NCBI GenBank assembly: GCA_021774445.1
Contig: JAJFJA010000019.1
Location: 1-64,000, forward strand
DNA: 64,000 nucleotides
From: Alphaproteobacteria bacterium
GTDB taxonomy: Bacteria; Pseudomonadota; Alphaproteobacteria; UBA6615
Direction: 5' to 3'
The notes under the pieces were generated by a model that worked only from the letters and a program-made list of their open reading frames with translations, was not told the origin of the DNA and did not search any database. The translations under genes and the position numbers were made by a program. Position 1 is the stretch's first letter. Each line of letters starts with the position of its first letter. Shown piece by piece: positions 25,598 to 33,934 of this stretch.

Positions 25598-26731
25598 CTA
25601 TGACGACGCCGGGGGAACGAAGACTTCCGGCAGCTCGGACGGCCAGGTCTCGACATAAAGAGACTGGCTGGGGAAGGCGAAACCGGTTCCGGCCTGTTCG
25701 ATAATCTCTTTGATCCGGTAGGCGAGACGCTCTTTGATCTCGAGCCATTTCCCCCAATCCGTGGTGCGGGTAAAGCAATAGAGCATCAAGTCGATCGATG
25801 AATCGCTGAAGCGGTCGATACGCACGAATGTCGCCACTTCCGATGGATCGGCAAAGTCGTCGCTCTCGAGAACAACACGCTCAATGTTGTCGCGAATCTC
25901 GCGTAGCTGATCAACGGTCGTGCGGTATTCGACGCCAATCATCCAATAGATGCGGCGATGGGTCATGGCGGAGAAATTGATGACGGCGTCATCTGACAGT
26001 TTGGAGTTGGGCACATGCACCGGGGCTTTGTCGAAGCGACGCACGATGGTGGAGCGAAAGCCAATACTTTCGACCGTGCCCTCAACCGTGCCTTCGGCCT
26101 TGATCCAATCGCCCTTGCGAAAGCGTTTCTCACCGAGAATGAGAATGCCGGCGATCAAGTTTTTAAACAGATCCTGGGCGCCGAGTGCCAGGGCAACACC
26201 GAACAATCCGGCGCCGGCGATGATGGGGCCGACAGCTACGCCCCAGGTCTGCAGGATGGTGGCGCCGCCGACGAGGGCAATAGCGATGCGTACCGACTTA
26301 ATCAGCCACTCAACCAGCTCATGGGTGAATATCGCCTCCAGGCGGTTCAAGACGAAGCTGAGGGGTGCGACCAAGCGGTATAGCGACCAGAAGATGGTGA
26401 ATCCGATCAGCGAGCGGACGAGGTCGTCGGCGATATCCGCGTAGATATCCTGCAGATCGAGAAATTGGGCGGCGAAAAACAGACCGATTGTCGGCGGGAC
26501 AAGCCGGAAAGGCGGCACAAGGGCATCGACCATGGCATCGTCGATCCGATTTGAGCTGCGCTGCGCCGCGGCCCGCAAACGATTCTCGAACAGCTTGGTC
26601 AACAGACCACGGATCAGAAAAAAGCCGACAAGAATCAGCAGGGCGCCGATAAATCTGCCAACGTCGATGCCGAAGACGCCGCTTTGCCAGACTTCGACGA
26701 CGAGCGCCCAAAACTCAGCTAGATTTTCCAT
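25598..26731 (-). CDS. MscS-family mechanosensitive channel
   Basis: This 377-residue protein has about four or five membrane helices. The pore helix region is GPIIAGAGLFGVALALGAQDLFKNL near residue 165, followed by the beta domain GDWIKAEGTVEGTVESIGFRST and a C-terminal alpha/beta vestibule. It opens under membrane tension to release solutes during hypo-osmotic shock. It is longer at the N-terminus than MscS itself, similar to YnaI/YbdG-type members. It is a single gene, convergent with DUF4170. Confidence 0.9.
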   Translation of the reverse strand: MENLAEFWALVVEVWQSGVFGIDVGRFIGALLILVGFFLIRGLLTKLFENRLRAAAQRSSNRIDDAMVDALVPPFRLVPPTIGLFFAAQFLDLQDIYADIADDLVRSLIGFTIFWSLYRLVAPLSFVLNRLEAIFTHELVEWLIKSVRIAIALVGGATILQTWGVAVGPIIAGAGLFGVALALGAQDLFKNLIAGILILGEKRFRKGDWIKAEGTVEGTVESIGFRSTIVRRFDKAPVHVPNSKLSDDAVINFSAMTHRRIYWMIGVEYRTTVDQLREIRDNIERVVLESDDFADPSEVATFVRIDRFSDSSIDLMLYCFTRTTDWGKWLEIKERLAYRIKEIIEQAGTGFAFPSQSLYVETWPSELPEVFVPPASS

Positions 26732-26815
26732 GTGCCAATCGATGTCGCCATAACTGCCGCCGGTCGTGCGATGTAAACAGCTGGCAGGTGGATTACAACC
26801 GCTGTTGTCGCGGGT

Positions 26816-28708
26816 CTAGGCGTCCCAGAGAGCGATGATGCGGCGGTAGCTTTCGGCGATGCGGTCTACGGCATCGGAGTCGGTGATCTCTCCAGCAAAC
26901 CAGGCCTTTGCCGGATCGGCAAAGATACTGCGGCCAATGGCAAAACCGCGGCAGAGCGGCTGCCGCCGCGCCACGGCGAAGGCGCGGGCGAGCTCATCCT
27001 CCGGCGCCTCCAGACCCAGCAGCAAGATGCCACGACAGTATTTGTCGAAACGGTCGATCGTCGAGGCGATGTTCCGCCAGGCGGTTTCATCCGGCGGCGA
27101 TTGAAGTTTCCACCAATCGGGATAGATCCCGGCTTGGTACAGGCTGTCTAGGATCGTCGCCACCGTGTCGCTATCCAACGGGCGATCGCGGGGGACGACG
27201 ACCTCGAGCAGCAGTTCGCGATAGGTGGCGACACAGGCCGCATGAAGCATCTGCAACTGGGCGATCTGTTGCCGCTGAAGGTCGGCGGCGTCGTCAGGGT
27301 GGTAGAAAACAAGGCATTTAGCGACATGCTCGACCGGCCATTCACGCAATGTAAGGCCAATATCGGGGCCCGCTTCGAATTGCAGCGGTATTGAGCCGGG
27401 AAGTTCCACGGGCCGGGCAATCCAGGCGCCACTTCCGGCGGCCGCAAAGAGCACATCCTGACCATATCGGTCGTCGACGATGATACCGGCATCGGCGCGC
27501 CCCTCGGCGACGTGCGATGCAGCCGACCAGATCAGCGTCTTGAATTCAGCGATCTTTTCACGCGGGGCCTGATGCCGGGCGGCGAGATCCTCGAGCTGAC
27601 TGCGATGATCAAAGGCGAGAGCCCGGATGCTCTGGGGACCTGGGCGGCGGGTCGTGGCCCAGTGGATGTGATTGATGCGCGCATCCTCGCGGAGGCGGTG
27701 ATGGGGACTACCCTGCTCACAGAAGTCGATCAACTCGTCCCAACTGGGGATCGCGGGTGCGCAGCCGTGACGGGAAACCGCAAAGGCACCACAGGCGTTG
27801 GCGTATGTGCAGCATGTCTCCAAGGTCTCGTCGCGTAACCAGCCGCGCAAAAAGCCGCTCATGAACGCATCGCCGGCCCCAAGGATATTGTATACCTCGA
27901 TGGGAAAACCCCGCCCGACGATGCCGTCGTCCAGGCTATCGGGTATGTCGGCGGGAAAAACGCTACAGCCCATCGGGCCGCGCTTGGCGACGATCGTGGC
28001 GTCAGTGAGCTGACGGATGCGGCGGAGCGCGGCAATGGTATCGGTGGTGCCGCCGGCGATGTGCAGTTCCTCCTCGGTGCCGACGACCAGATCGCATTCG
28101 GCGACGATAGATTGCAGATGTTCAGTCACCTTGTCGTCGGCAACGAACCGATCCTCGCCCTCGCCGAGACCGGTGAGACCCCAAAGCACCGGGCGGTAGT
28201 CGATATCGAGGGCGATCTTGGTCCCCGCCTCGCGGGCATAGCGCATCGCCGTGCGGGAGGCCCGGTCAACCTTGGCGGTGGAAAAATGCGTGCCCGAGAC
28301 GAGCAGCGCCCGAGACGACGCGATGAAAGCCGGGTCGATATCGTCGGCGTCGATGGCCATATCGGCACAATCGGTGCGGTAGAAGATCAGCGGGAATATC
28401 TCCCGGTCTCGGATGCCGAGGATCACCAAAGCGCTGAGCCGATCCGGGTCGGTCCGCACATGGCTGGTATCGACGCGTTCACGCTCCAGGGTCTCGCGAA
28501 TAAAGCGCCCCATGTGCTCATCGCCGACGCGGGTGATAACGGCGGCGCTCAACCCCAGCCGCGAGGCGCCGATGGCGGTGTTCGTCGGACTGCCGCCGAT
28601 ATATTTCGCGAAGGACGACATATCCTCCAGCCGGCCGCCGACCTGCTCGCCATAGAGATCGACCGACGAGCGCCCCAGCCCAATGACGTCCAGCGTTCGC
28701 TCAGGCAT
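26816..28708 (-). CDS. iolC: 5-dehydro-2-deoxygluconokinase fused to a DUF2090 aldolase-like domain
   Basis: This 630-residue two-domain protein belongs to myo-inositol catabolism. Residues 1-330 are a PfkB-family kinase: GRSSVDLYGEQ near the start, GGSPTNTAIGASRLG near 38 and the GAGDAFMSGFLRG catalytic loop near 280. Residues about 340-630 are the DUF2090 domain, which resembles the IolJ/LacD-type TIM-barrel aldolases (ALAFDHRSQLED, GLEAPEDEL, RGFAIGRSIF). The fusion is common in proteobacterial iol loci. It overlaps iolB by 8 nt. The genes iolD, iolE and iolG are not in this window. Confidence 0.9.
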   Translation of the reverse strand: MPERTLDVIGLGRSSVDLYGEQVGGRLEDMSSFAKYIGGSPTNTAIGASRLGLSAAVITRVGDEHMGRFIRETLERERVDTSHVRTDPDRLSALVILGIRDREIFPLIFYRTDCADMAIDADDIDPAFIASSRALLVSGTHFSTAKVDRASRTAMRYAREAGTKIALDIDYRPVLWGLTGLGEGEDRFVADDKVTEHLQSIVAECDLVVGTEEELHIAGGTTDTIAALRRIRQLTDATIVAKRGPMGCSVFPADIPDSLDDGIVGRGFPIEVYNILGAGDAFMSGFLRGWLRDETLETCCTYANACGAFAVSRHGCAPAIPSWDELIDFCEQGSPHHRLREDARINHIHWATTRRPGPQSIRALAFDHRSQLEDLAARHQAPREKIAEFKTLIWSAASHVAEGRADAGIIVDDRYGQDVLFAAAGSGAWIARPVELPGSIPLQFEAGPDIGLTLREWPVEHVAKCLVFYHPDDAADLQRQQIAQLQMLHAACVATYRELLLEVVVPRDRPLDSDTVATILDSLYQAGIYPDWWKLQSPPDETAWRNIASTIDRFDKYCRGILLLGLEAPEDELARAFAVARRQPLCRGFAIGRSIFADPAKAWFAGEITDSDAVDRIAESYRRIIALWDA

Positions 28709-29519
28709 CGTCCTCTAACCCTGCGGGCCGCCAGAAATCGGCATCCTCCTTGGTCGTCCAAATATGCTCCTCGGTGAACTCGGGCACGGTGTAGGGATTG
28801 CCGGGAAGATTGCGGATAACCCAGGCATAGTACATGCCGTAACCAGGGGCGGCGCACTGCGCATGGTCATAACCGTCGAAGATCTTCACGGTGTCGTTCT
28901 GGCGTACCTTGAGGACCTCCTCGCCAAGCTCGGCATGGCCAAAGCCCTGGGGCTTGGTAAAGCGATAATGATAAATCTCGGGCTGCGGGTGGTGATGGGG
29001 CGGATAGCTGGACCACCGCCCCGGCATAGTGACGACCTCACCCAGGACGAGTTCGGCGTCGGGATGGGAGGTGGTGTGATCGAAGATGGTGCGCACGAAG
29101 CGGAGGCAGGTGCCGCCGACCTGGCCGGCGCCGCGATGCTCGTTGGGGACATCCGAGGGCCGAAAAATCCGCGACGGGAAGGTCTTGGTATTCGCCGTCG
29201 TGTAGATCGTGAACTCGACATCCGTCTCAGCGTGGAAACCGACGGTCTCACCGGCGGCGACGTGAATGCAGGTGGCACTCTCGTCGAACAAGGATTGGCG
29301 GGCCAGTTGAGCTTGCTGGTCGCCGACCGTCGCCGTGACCTGCCCCGCCATCAGCAGCCAGGCGGTTTCATGCTCGGCCGTGACCTGATGCCGCTCGCCC
29401 GGCGCCAGCCTGAGGGCCGCAAGGCCGATCCCAGTATTGTCTTCGGCCTCATCGAAACTGGTGATTTGCGTCAGACCCGCTTCAAAGCCGTCGCGATGTT
29501 CGGTCAGATGCAGAGTCAT
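28701..29519 (-). CDS. iolB: 5-deoxy-glucuronate isomerase
   Basis: This 272-residue double-cupin enzyme converts 5-deoxy-glucuronate to 5-dehydro-2-deoxygluconate, the substrate of IolC. Metal ligands are visible in PPHHHPQPEIYHYRF near residue 172, with a downstream GYDHAQCAAPGYGMYY. I chose the start at 29519 because of a strong AAGGGGGGATGG site; the frame is open to 29570. The last codons overlap the iolC start (ATGCCTGA), so the two are translationally coupled. Confidence 0.92.
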   Translation of the reverse strand: MTLHLTEHRDGFEAGLTQITSFDEAEDNTGIGLAALRLAPGERHQVTAEHETAWLLMAGQVTATVGDQQAQLARQSLFDESATCIHVAAGETVGFHAETDVEFTIYTTANTKTFPSRIFRPSDVPNEHRGAGQVGGTCLRFVRTIFDHTTSHPDAELVLGEVVTMPGRWSSYPPHHHPQPEIYHYRFTKPQGFGHAELGEEVLKVRQNDTVKIFDGYDHAQCAAPGYGMYYAWVIRNLPGNPYTVPEFTEEHIWTTKEDADFWRPAGLEDDA

Positions 29520-29694
29520 CAGCCATCCCCCCTTCTTGCGTGTCCCGATCCGCCGTCGTTCACCCGGCATCTGAGGTTGCCGGGTTCAAGGCAATCGAAT
29601 GTTTGTTCTATTTAGCCGCAAGATAGAGATTTTTTCTGCCGCCAACAAGGTCGACGGGTCGGTAAGCCGGTTTCAGGCTATGTGAGTGTTTCTG

Positions 29695-29985
29695 TCAGTT
29701 TGCGTCCGGCAAAACGCCGCTGGGGCTACCAAGGGCCTGCTCATAACGATCGGCCACCGCCTCGGGATCGAGACCGAGGAAGTGCGCATAGGCGCGGACT
29801 TTGGAGAGACAATCGGCGCGCGGCAAATCAGCGGGCTCACCCTGTTCGAGGGCGCGCAGATGCCGGAACGCTACGGGAAGGCCCGCGGCTACGTCGCTAA
29901 GCTTCATGCCGAGCGCGTTGCGCATGCATTCAAGTTCCTGGCCGACCGACCGAACAGCGGCGGTATCCATCGAATATCCACTCAT
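29695..29985 (-). CDS. Small RodZ-like HTH protein
   Basis: This 96-residue soluble protein has VGQELECMRNALGMKLSDVAA followed by LRALEQGEPADLP and YAHFLGLDPEAV. That is the order of the HTH_25 domain at the N-terminus of RodZ. It has no membrane helix or periplasmic domain, so it is not a full RodZ. It may be a small DNA- or partner-binding protein. A second start six codons in is possible. It is divergent from an XRE regulator gene across 200 bp that contain repeated GCGTATCC motifs. Confidence 0.6.
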   Translation of the reverse strand: MSGYSMDTAAVRSVGQELECMRNALGMKLSDVAAGLPVAFRHLRALEQGEPADLPRADCLSKVRAYAHFLGLDPEAVADRYEQALGSPSGVLPDAN

Positions 29986-30029
29986 ATGTTGAGGTCACTC
30001 CGTCAGGGCCCCGCTGGCCCGTGAAGATC

Positions 30030-30108
30030 GCGTATCCTAGAGAGCCGTACAGGCATGGTTGTGGGCGCGTATGGGTGGATTGAACGGCGCAAGTGGCGTA
30101 TCCCAGAA
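30030..30108. promoter_or_regulatory. Repeated GCGTATCC motifs between divergent HTH genes
   Basis: GCGTATCCTAGAG (from 30030), GCGTATGGG (from 30067) and GCGTATCCCAGAA (from 30096) share a GCGTAT core and lie at 37- and 29-bp spacings. They fill the gap between the RodZ-like HTH gene and the XRE gene. They may be operators for one of those proteins. No inverted symmetry is evident, which lowers confidence. Confidence 0.3.
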
Positions 30109-30185
30109 GGATAATCGGCCGCTTGCGGTGGCCATCTGTTCGCCGCGCAACCGCGGTATAGTGCGTCGAAATAGGACTTGGACTC

Positions 30186-31049
30186 ATGGATCGCCGAGAC
30201 ACGGCACGCGTCTTTCGCGTGCGGCTAAGCGAGGCGCTGGAACGGGCGGGCGTCAACCAATCATCGCTGGCCCGGCGTACCGGTATCGATCGGTCGACGC
30301 TGTCGCAACTGCTCTCGCCGGACGAGACGCGACTACCGAGGGCCGACACCGTGGCCGCCATCGCGACTGCCCTGCAAGTCAGTCTCGACTGGCTGCTTGG
30401 AATCAGCCAGGAAGCAAAGCTTGGCGCAGACATCCTGCATGAGTCGCTGAGGATAACGCCAAGTGCCCGGACGCCGGTGGACGAAGGATTGATCCGATGG
30501 CATGAGGAGGCCGCCGGCTACAAGATCCGGTACGTGCCGACGACGCTGCCCGACCTCATCAAGACCGATGCCGTTGTCAGGCATGAGTTCAGTGCGCCGA
30601 TCAGGAAAACGCCGGACCAGGCCTTGGCGGCGTCACGCAGTCGCCTGCACTACACGCGGTTGCCCGAGACAGACATGGAAATATGCATGCCGCGGCAACG
30701 GCTGGACGTATTCGCCGCTGGGGCGGGAATCTGGGCGGACCTGTCGTTGGACGCGAGGCTGGAGCAGCTCGATCAGATGGCCGACTTGCTGGACGAGCTC
30801 TATCCCTCACTGCGGCTGTATATGTACAACGAGCTTAGCCATTTCTCGGTGCCCTACACGATTTTCGGCACCATGCGAGCGGCGGTCTATATCGGGCAAG
30901 CCTATTTCGTGTTCAATACCACCGGGCATATTCGCGATCTGACGACGCATTTCGATGAGCTGATACGGGCCGCCATGGTGCAGGCGCATGAGGCGGCGCA
31001 ATTCGTGCGAGATCTGCGGGACCATGCCGCAGCGGCGCGGCACGAGTAG
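30186..31049 (+). CDS. XRE-family regulator with a conserved C-terminal domain
   Basis: The 287-residue protein has an N-terminal HTH (RLSEALERAGVNQSSLARRTGIDRSTLSQLL, residues about 14-44). A C-terminal domain of about 200 residues includes IRYVPTTLPDLIKTD, loosely like the effector domain of DUF5753 regulators, and a YPSLRLYMYNELSHFSVPYTIFG stretch. It lies 6 nt upstream of a PhnD-like gene, so the two are surely cotranscribed and probably functionally linked. The effector and targets are unknown. Confidence 0.75.
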   Translation: MDRRDTARVFRVRLSEALERAGVNQSSLARRTGIDRSTLSQLLSPDETRLPRADTVAAIATALQVSLDWLLGISQEAKLGADILHESLRITPSARTPVDEGLIRWHEEAAGYKIRYVPTTLPDLIKTDAVVRHEFSAPIRKTPDQALAASRSRLHYTRLPETDMEICMPRQRLDVFAAGAGIWADLSLDARLEQLDQMADLLDELYPSLRLYMYNELSHFSVPYTIFGTMRAAVYIGQAYFVFNTTGHIRDLTTHFDELIRAAMVQAHEAAQFVRDLRDHAAAARHE

Positions 31050-31055
31050 GCTTGG

Positions 31056-31862
31056 ATGAGACCCGCAAGCCTGCCGATGTATGGGCTGCCGGAGCTGGAG
31101 GCCGTAAACGATGGCTGGTGGCACGGCCTAGCGCGCCACTTCGAACGTGCAGGACTAAGGGACGTACCGGGCCGGCTGATCCAGCCTGAGCACCGGCTGG
31201 CCCATTGGCGCGATCCGAACCTGTTGTTTAGTCAAACTTGCGGCTATCCGCTGATCAATTCGTTGGACGGATGGGTCAAACTGCTAGCGACCCCTTGCTA
31301 TACGGCGGCAGGGTGCACAGGGGCCAATTACCGGAGCGTTCTGGTCGTGGCGAGTTCATCGACGGCAAGGGCGTTGGCCGATATGCAGGGGTCGCGGTGC
31401 GTGGTGAATGAGCCAACCTCGCATTCCGGCTATAATATACTCCGGTCGATGGTGGCACCGCTGGCGCAGGGTGATCGGTTTTTTGAGAATGTGGCGGTCA
31501 GCGGGAGCCACCGCCGCAGTATTGAGATGGTCGGCACGGGCATCGCGGATCTGGCGGCGGTGGATTGCGTGACCTATGGCTTGCTCGAGGCACACGCGCC
31601 GGCAGCGCTGGCCGGGACCCGGTCGTTGAGCATGAGCCCCGCGGCGCCAGCGCTGCCCTACATCACGGGTGGGCGGGTCAGCGATAACGAGGTCACGAGG
31701 CTGCGCGCCGGACTGAGCGCGGCCTGTGCGGATCCGGCGCTGGCCGATATCAGGGCAGCCTTGCTGCTTGACGGCGTGATGACGAATGGCAGCGACAGCT
31801 ACCAGTGCATTCGGGAGTACGAGCTTCAGGCCAGCAATATCGGTTACCCTAAGCTGGCTTGA
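31056..31862 (+). CDS. PhnD/SsuA-type substrate-binding protein lacking a signal peptide
   Basis: A 268-residue periplasmic-binding-fold protein beginning RPASLPMYGLPELEAVNDGWWHGLARHF, with SQTCGYPLI near 68, VNEPTSHSGYNILR near 126 and a DLAAVDCVTYGLL near 165. These are features of phosphate/phosphonate-type binding proteins (PhnD family). No signal peptide or lipobox is visible, so it is probably cytoplasmic. No transporter genes accompany it. With the XRE regulator 6 nt upstream it may act as a ligand sensor or a phosphonate-related binding protein; this is inference. Confidence 0.7.
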   Translation: MRPASLPMYGLPELEAVNDGWWHGLARHFERAGLRDVPGRLIQPEHRLAHWRDPNLLFSQTCGYPLINSLDGWVKLLATPCYTAAGCTGANYRSVLVVASSSTARALADMQGSRCVVNEPTSHSGYNILRSMVAPLAQGDRFFENVAVSGSHRRSIEMVGTGIADLAAVDCVTYGLLEAHAPAALAGTRSLSMSPAAPALPYITGGRVSDNEVTRLRAGLSAACADPALADIRAALLLDGVMTNGSDSYQCIREYELQASNIGYPKLA

Positions 31863-31876
31863 AACGAGGACAATAT

Positions 31877-32482
31877 TCACCAGGTGAAATCGCGCTCGGT
31901 CTCCTTGAAAGTCCTCAGTAGCGATGCCCGGTCGTCGGTACCACCCTGCGCTCGTACGGCCACATCGATGCGCCGGGCCGCGTTGTATCCCTGTGCCGCT
32001 TGGGGTGACGGCGGACTGCCGTATTCTCGTTCATAGGCGGAACTAAAAGCTGCAACGCCAGGCAGGTCGGGCTCGAAAAAGGGTGGCTCGCCCGGCAAGA
32101 GCAGCGCAACCCCGGTGTCTTCGAAAAGCCGCCCGATCCGGTTCGGGGTCTCCTCCGGGCCGAAGACGACGACGATGTCGAACTCGCCTCTCGTCACGAG
32201 GCGCGCCGCGTCGGCGGGAGCCCTCCCCAATTCATCGATAACAGTCACATAAACATCAAGACCACCAAGATGGCCGTCGGATTCTTGGCCAGGGTGGCTG
32301 TCCCGTTCCGCCGTTGCCAGCATGAAGCCCTCCTGGATGTGGCGGCGCTGGACCGTCTCTAAATTCGCTCGTGGGACTACGAGAGCAACGTTAAAGCGAT
32401 GGGCAAGAGCGGGGTTGCTGGCAAGTACAACGACGCCGACCAAGCTAAGGAATAGTGACACAGCCTTTTTTCGGATGTTCAT
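31877..32482 (-). CDS. Half-size type-I periplasmic-binding-like protein
   Basis: The protein of about 201 residues has a signal peptide (KKAVSLFLSLVGVVVLASNPALA, start at 32482) followed by FNVALVVPRANLETVQRRHIQEGFMLA. That is the first strand-helix of branched-chain amino-acid binding proteins. The C-terminal part (QAAQGYNAARRIDVAVRAQGG, then LRTFKETERDFTW) resembles the end of the same family. Normal members have about 370 residues, so the middle is missing. No frameshift is obvious. It is either a compact variant or a deletion derivative. It is convergent with the PhnD-like gene. Confidence 0.55.
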   Translation of the reverse strand: MNIRKKAVSLFLSLVGVVVLASNPALAHRFNVALVVPRANLETVQRRHIQEGFMLATAERDSHPGQESDGHLGGLDVYVTVIDELGRAPADAARLVTRGEFDIVVVFGPEETPNRIGRLFEDTGVALLLPGEPPFFEPDLPGVAAFSSAYEREYGSPPSPQAAQGYNAARRIDVAVRAQGGTDDRASLLRTFKETERDFTW

Positions 32483-32619
32483 ATCGGTCGAATCCAGTGT
32501 TTTTTTCAATGTCGCAGCCGCGTGTATTTAAGTTTTTGGTAACCGATTTGCGATACCAGCAACTGAACGGCGGCCACTTTCGCGGTTGCTGTTGTGCAAA
32601 AACTCCTAGGAGAGATGTT

Positions 32620-33606
32620 ATGGCTGCAACTGCGAGGGCGAAGAAGTCCTCTGCGAAAAAAGCGTCGACTGCTCGTAAGTCGACGGCTCGTAAGAGCACC
32701 GCGCGCCGCGTGTCGGCCCGCAAATCCACCGCTCGTAAAAGCCCGGCCCGCAAGACGGTTGCTCGTAAGAGCACTGCCCGTAAGGCCGTTGCCCGCAAGA
32801 GCACTGCCCGCAAGACCGTAGCTCGTAGAAGCACCGCCCGTAAGGCGGTTGCCCGCAAGAGCCCGGCTCGCAAAGCAAATCCGATGGCAGCGGCGATTAA
32901 GGCCCTGCAAGCGGATATCCGTCAGCTTACCAGTGACACGAACAAAATGATGCGCGCCGTCAGCTCCGACGTGAGCAAGGTCGCATCACGTGCCAAGAAG
33001 GTCAGCGAGAAGGCTGCGGCTGCCAAGAAAGCAACCGCTAAGAAGTCTCCGGCTAAAAAGACGGCTGCCAAGAAGAAGACAGCCAAAAAGACGACGGCTC
33101 GTCGGACTGCCGCCCGTAAGACCACGGCGCGGAAGTCTACTGCTCGTCGTACGACCGCTCGCAAGAGCCCGGCTCGGAAGACTGCTGCTCGCAAGACCGT
33201 CGCTCGCAAGAGCCCGGCTCGGAAGACTGCTGCTCGGAAGACCGTCGCTCGCAAGAGCCCGGCGCGGAAGAAGGTCGCTCGGAAGACCGTCGCTCGTAAG
33301 AGCCCGGCTCGGAAGGCGGTTGCCCGTAAGAGCACAGCTCGGAAGAGCGTAGCGAAGAAGGCTACCGCTCGTAAGACGGTTGCTAAGAAGGCTGCGCCGA
33401 AAAAAGCCGTTGCGAAAAAGATCGTGGCTAAAAAAGTAGCCAAGAAGGTCGTTCGCAAAGCTTCTCCGAAGAAAGCCGTCGCTCGCAAGAGCAATGGTGC
33501 GAAGAAGTCAATTGCTAAGACCGCGCCGAAGGCGTCGCCAATGGTTCCGGCCATGCCGATGCATCCGCGCTCGAACGGTTCTTGGGCGATTACGTCCGGA
33601 CGCTAA
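32620..33606 (+). CDS. Histone H1-like Lys/Arg/Ala-rich DNA-binding protein
   Basis: This 328-residue, extremely basic protein is built of short repeats of the type KSTARK, KSPARK, KTVARK and KKAVAKK. An N-terminal arm (about 1-85) and a longer C-terminal arm (about 120-320) flank a short non-repetitive segment (about 88-120, PMAAAIKALQADIRQLTSD) that looks helical. The composition matches the C-terminal tail of eukaryotic H1 and bacterial H1-like or AlgP-like proteins, so nucleoid binding is likely. AGGAGAG precedes the ATG at 32620. The upstream in-frame extension to 32455 lies in AT-rich leader sequence and is rejected. Confidence 0.85.
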   Translation: MAATARAKKSSAKKASTARKSTARKSTARRVSARKSTARKSPARKTVARKSTARKAVARKSTARKTVARRSTARKAVARKSPARKANPMAAAIKALQADIRQLTSDTNKMMRAVSSDVSKVASRAKKVSEKAAAAKKATAKKSPAKKTAAKKKTAKKTTARRTAARKTTARKSTARRTTARKSPARKTAARKTVARKSPARKTAARKTVARKSPARKKVARKTVARKSPARKAVARKSTARKSVAKKATARKTVAKKAAPKKAVAKKIVAKKVAKKVVRKASPKKAVARKSNGAKKSIAKTAPKASPMVPAMPMHPRSNGSWAITSGR

Positions 33607-33620
33607 CGTTCAGTTGGACG

Positions 33621-33640
33621 GGGGCGCCATCCGGCGCCCC
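33621..33640. terminator. GC-rich hairpin after the H1-like gene
   Basis: GGGGCGCC-ATCC-GGCGCCCC gives an 8-bp perfect stem with a 4-nt loop, 14 nt past the stop of the H1-like gene. No U-run follows directly. A second weaker candidate, AGGCC...GGCCT followed by TTTTT, lies at 33670-33697 and may be the actual release site. Confidence 0.6.
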
Positions 33641-33824
33641 TATCCGACCTCCCTCAGATAAGCGCTTGTCAGGCCGCGGCCCCGCCGTTGGCCTTTTTGT
33701 CGTTTCAGGATCTAGCAAAGCCCGCGATGACGATCTGCCAATTGATCTGCTTGGCAGGGGGCCGAAACTTCTGATATAACCCCGGCGTTTTGATGCGCTG
33801 CTCGCCTTGCGGGCCGCACACTGG

Positions 33825-33900
33825 TCCGCGGTAGCTCAGTTGGTAGAGCAGGTGGCTGTTAACCACCTTGTCGCAGGTTCGAGTCCTGCCCGCGGAGCCA
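33825..33900 (+). tRNA. tRNA-Asn (anticodon GTT)
   Basis: This is a 76-nt cloverleaf with CCA encoded. The acceptor pairs TCCGCGG with CCGCGGA. The D arm contains AGCTCAGTTGGTAGAGC. The anticodon arm is GGTGG-CTGTTAA-CCACC with anticodon GTT, and the T arm has GTTCGAGTC. The discriminator is G and the 3-prime CCA ends at 33900. It is a single plus-strand gene with no integrase next to it. Confidence 0.97.
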
Positions 33901-33907
33901 AATTTCT

Positions 33908-33934
33908 TACGGAGAAGAGCCGGACTTCTCCGTA
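33908..33934. terminator. Hairpin after tRNA-Asn
   Basis: TACGGAGAAG and CTTCTCCGTA (10-bp perfect stem, 7-nt loop) begin 8 nt after the CCA end. It probably terminates or helps process the tRNA transcript. No U-run follows. Confidence 0.6.

Noticed and set aside
32455..32619. 54-codon N-terminal extension of the H1-like protein
   Set aside because: It is AT-rich, lacks the repeat composition, and a good ribosome site precedes the ATG at 32620.
32640..33480. CRISPR-like regularity of short repeats
   Set aside because: The repeats are codon-level protein repeats with irregular spacing and no unique spacers or cas genes.
32922..33554. Hydrophobic repetitive antisense frame (RAVLLRAT-type repeats) opposite the H1-like gene
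   Set aside because: The repeats are the reverse complement of the Lys/Ala/Arg codon repeats; no ribosome site and no plausible function.
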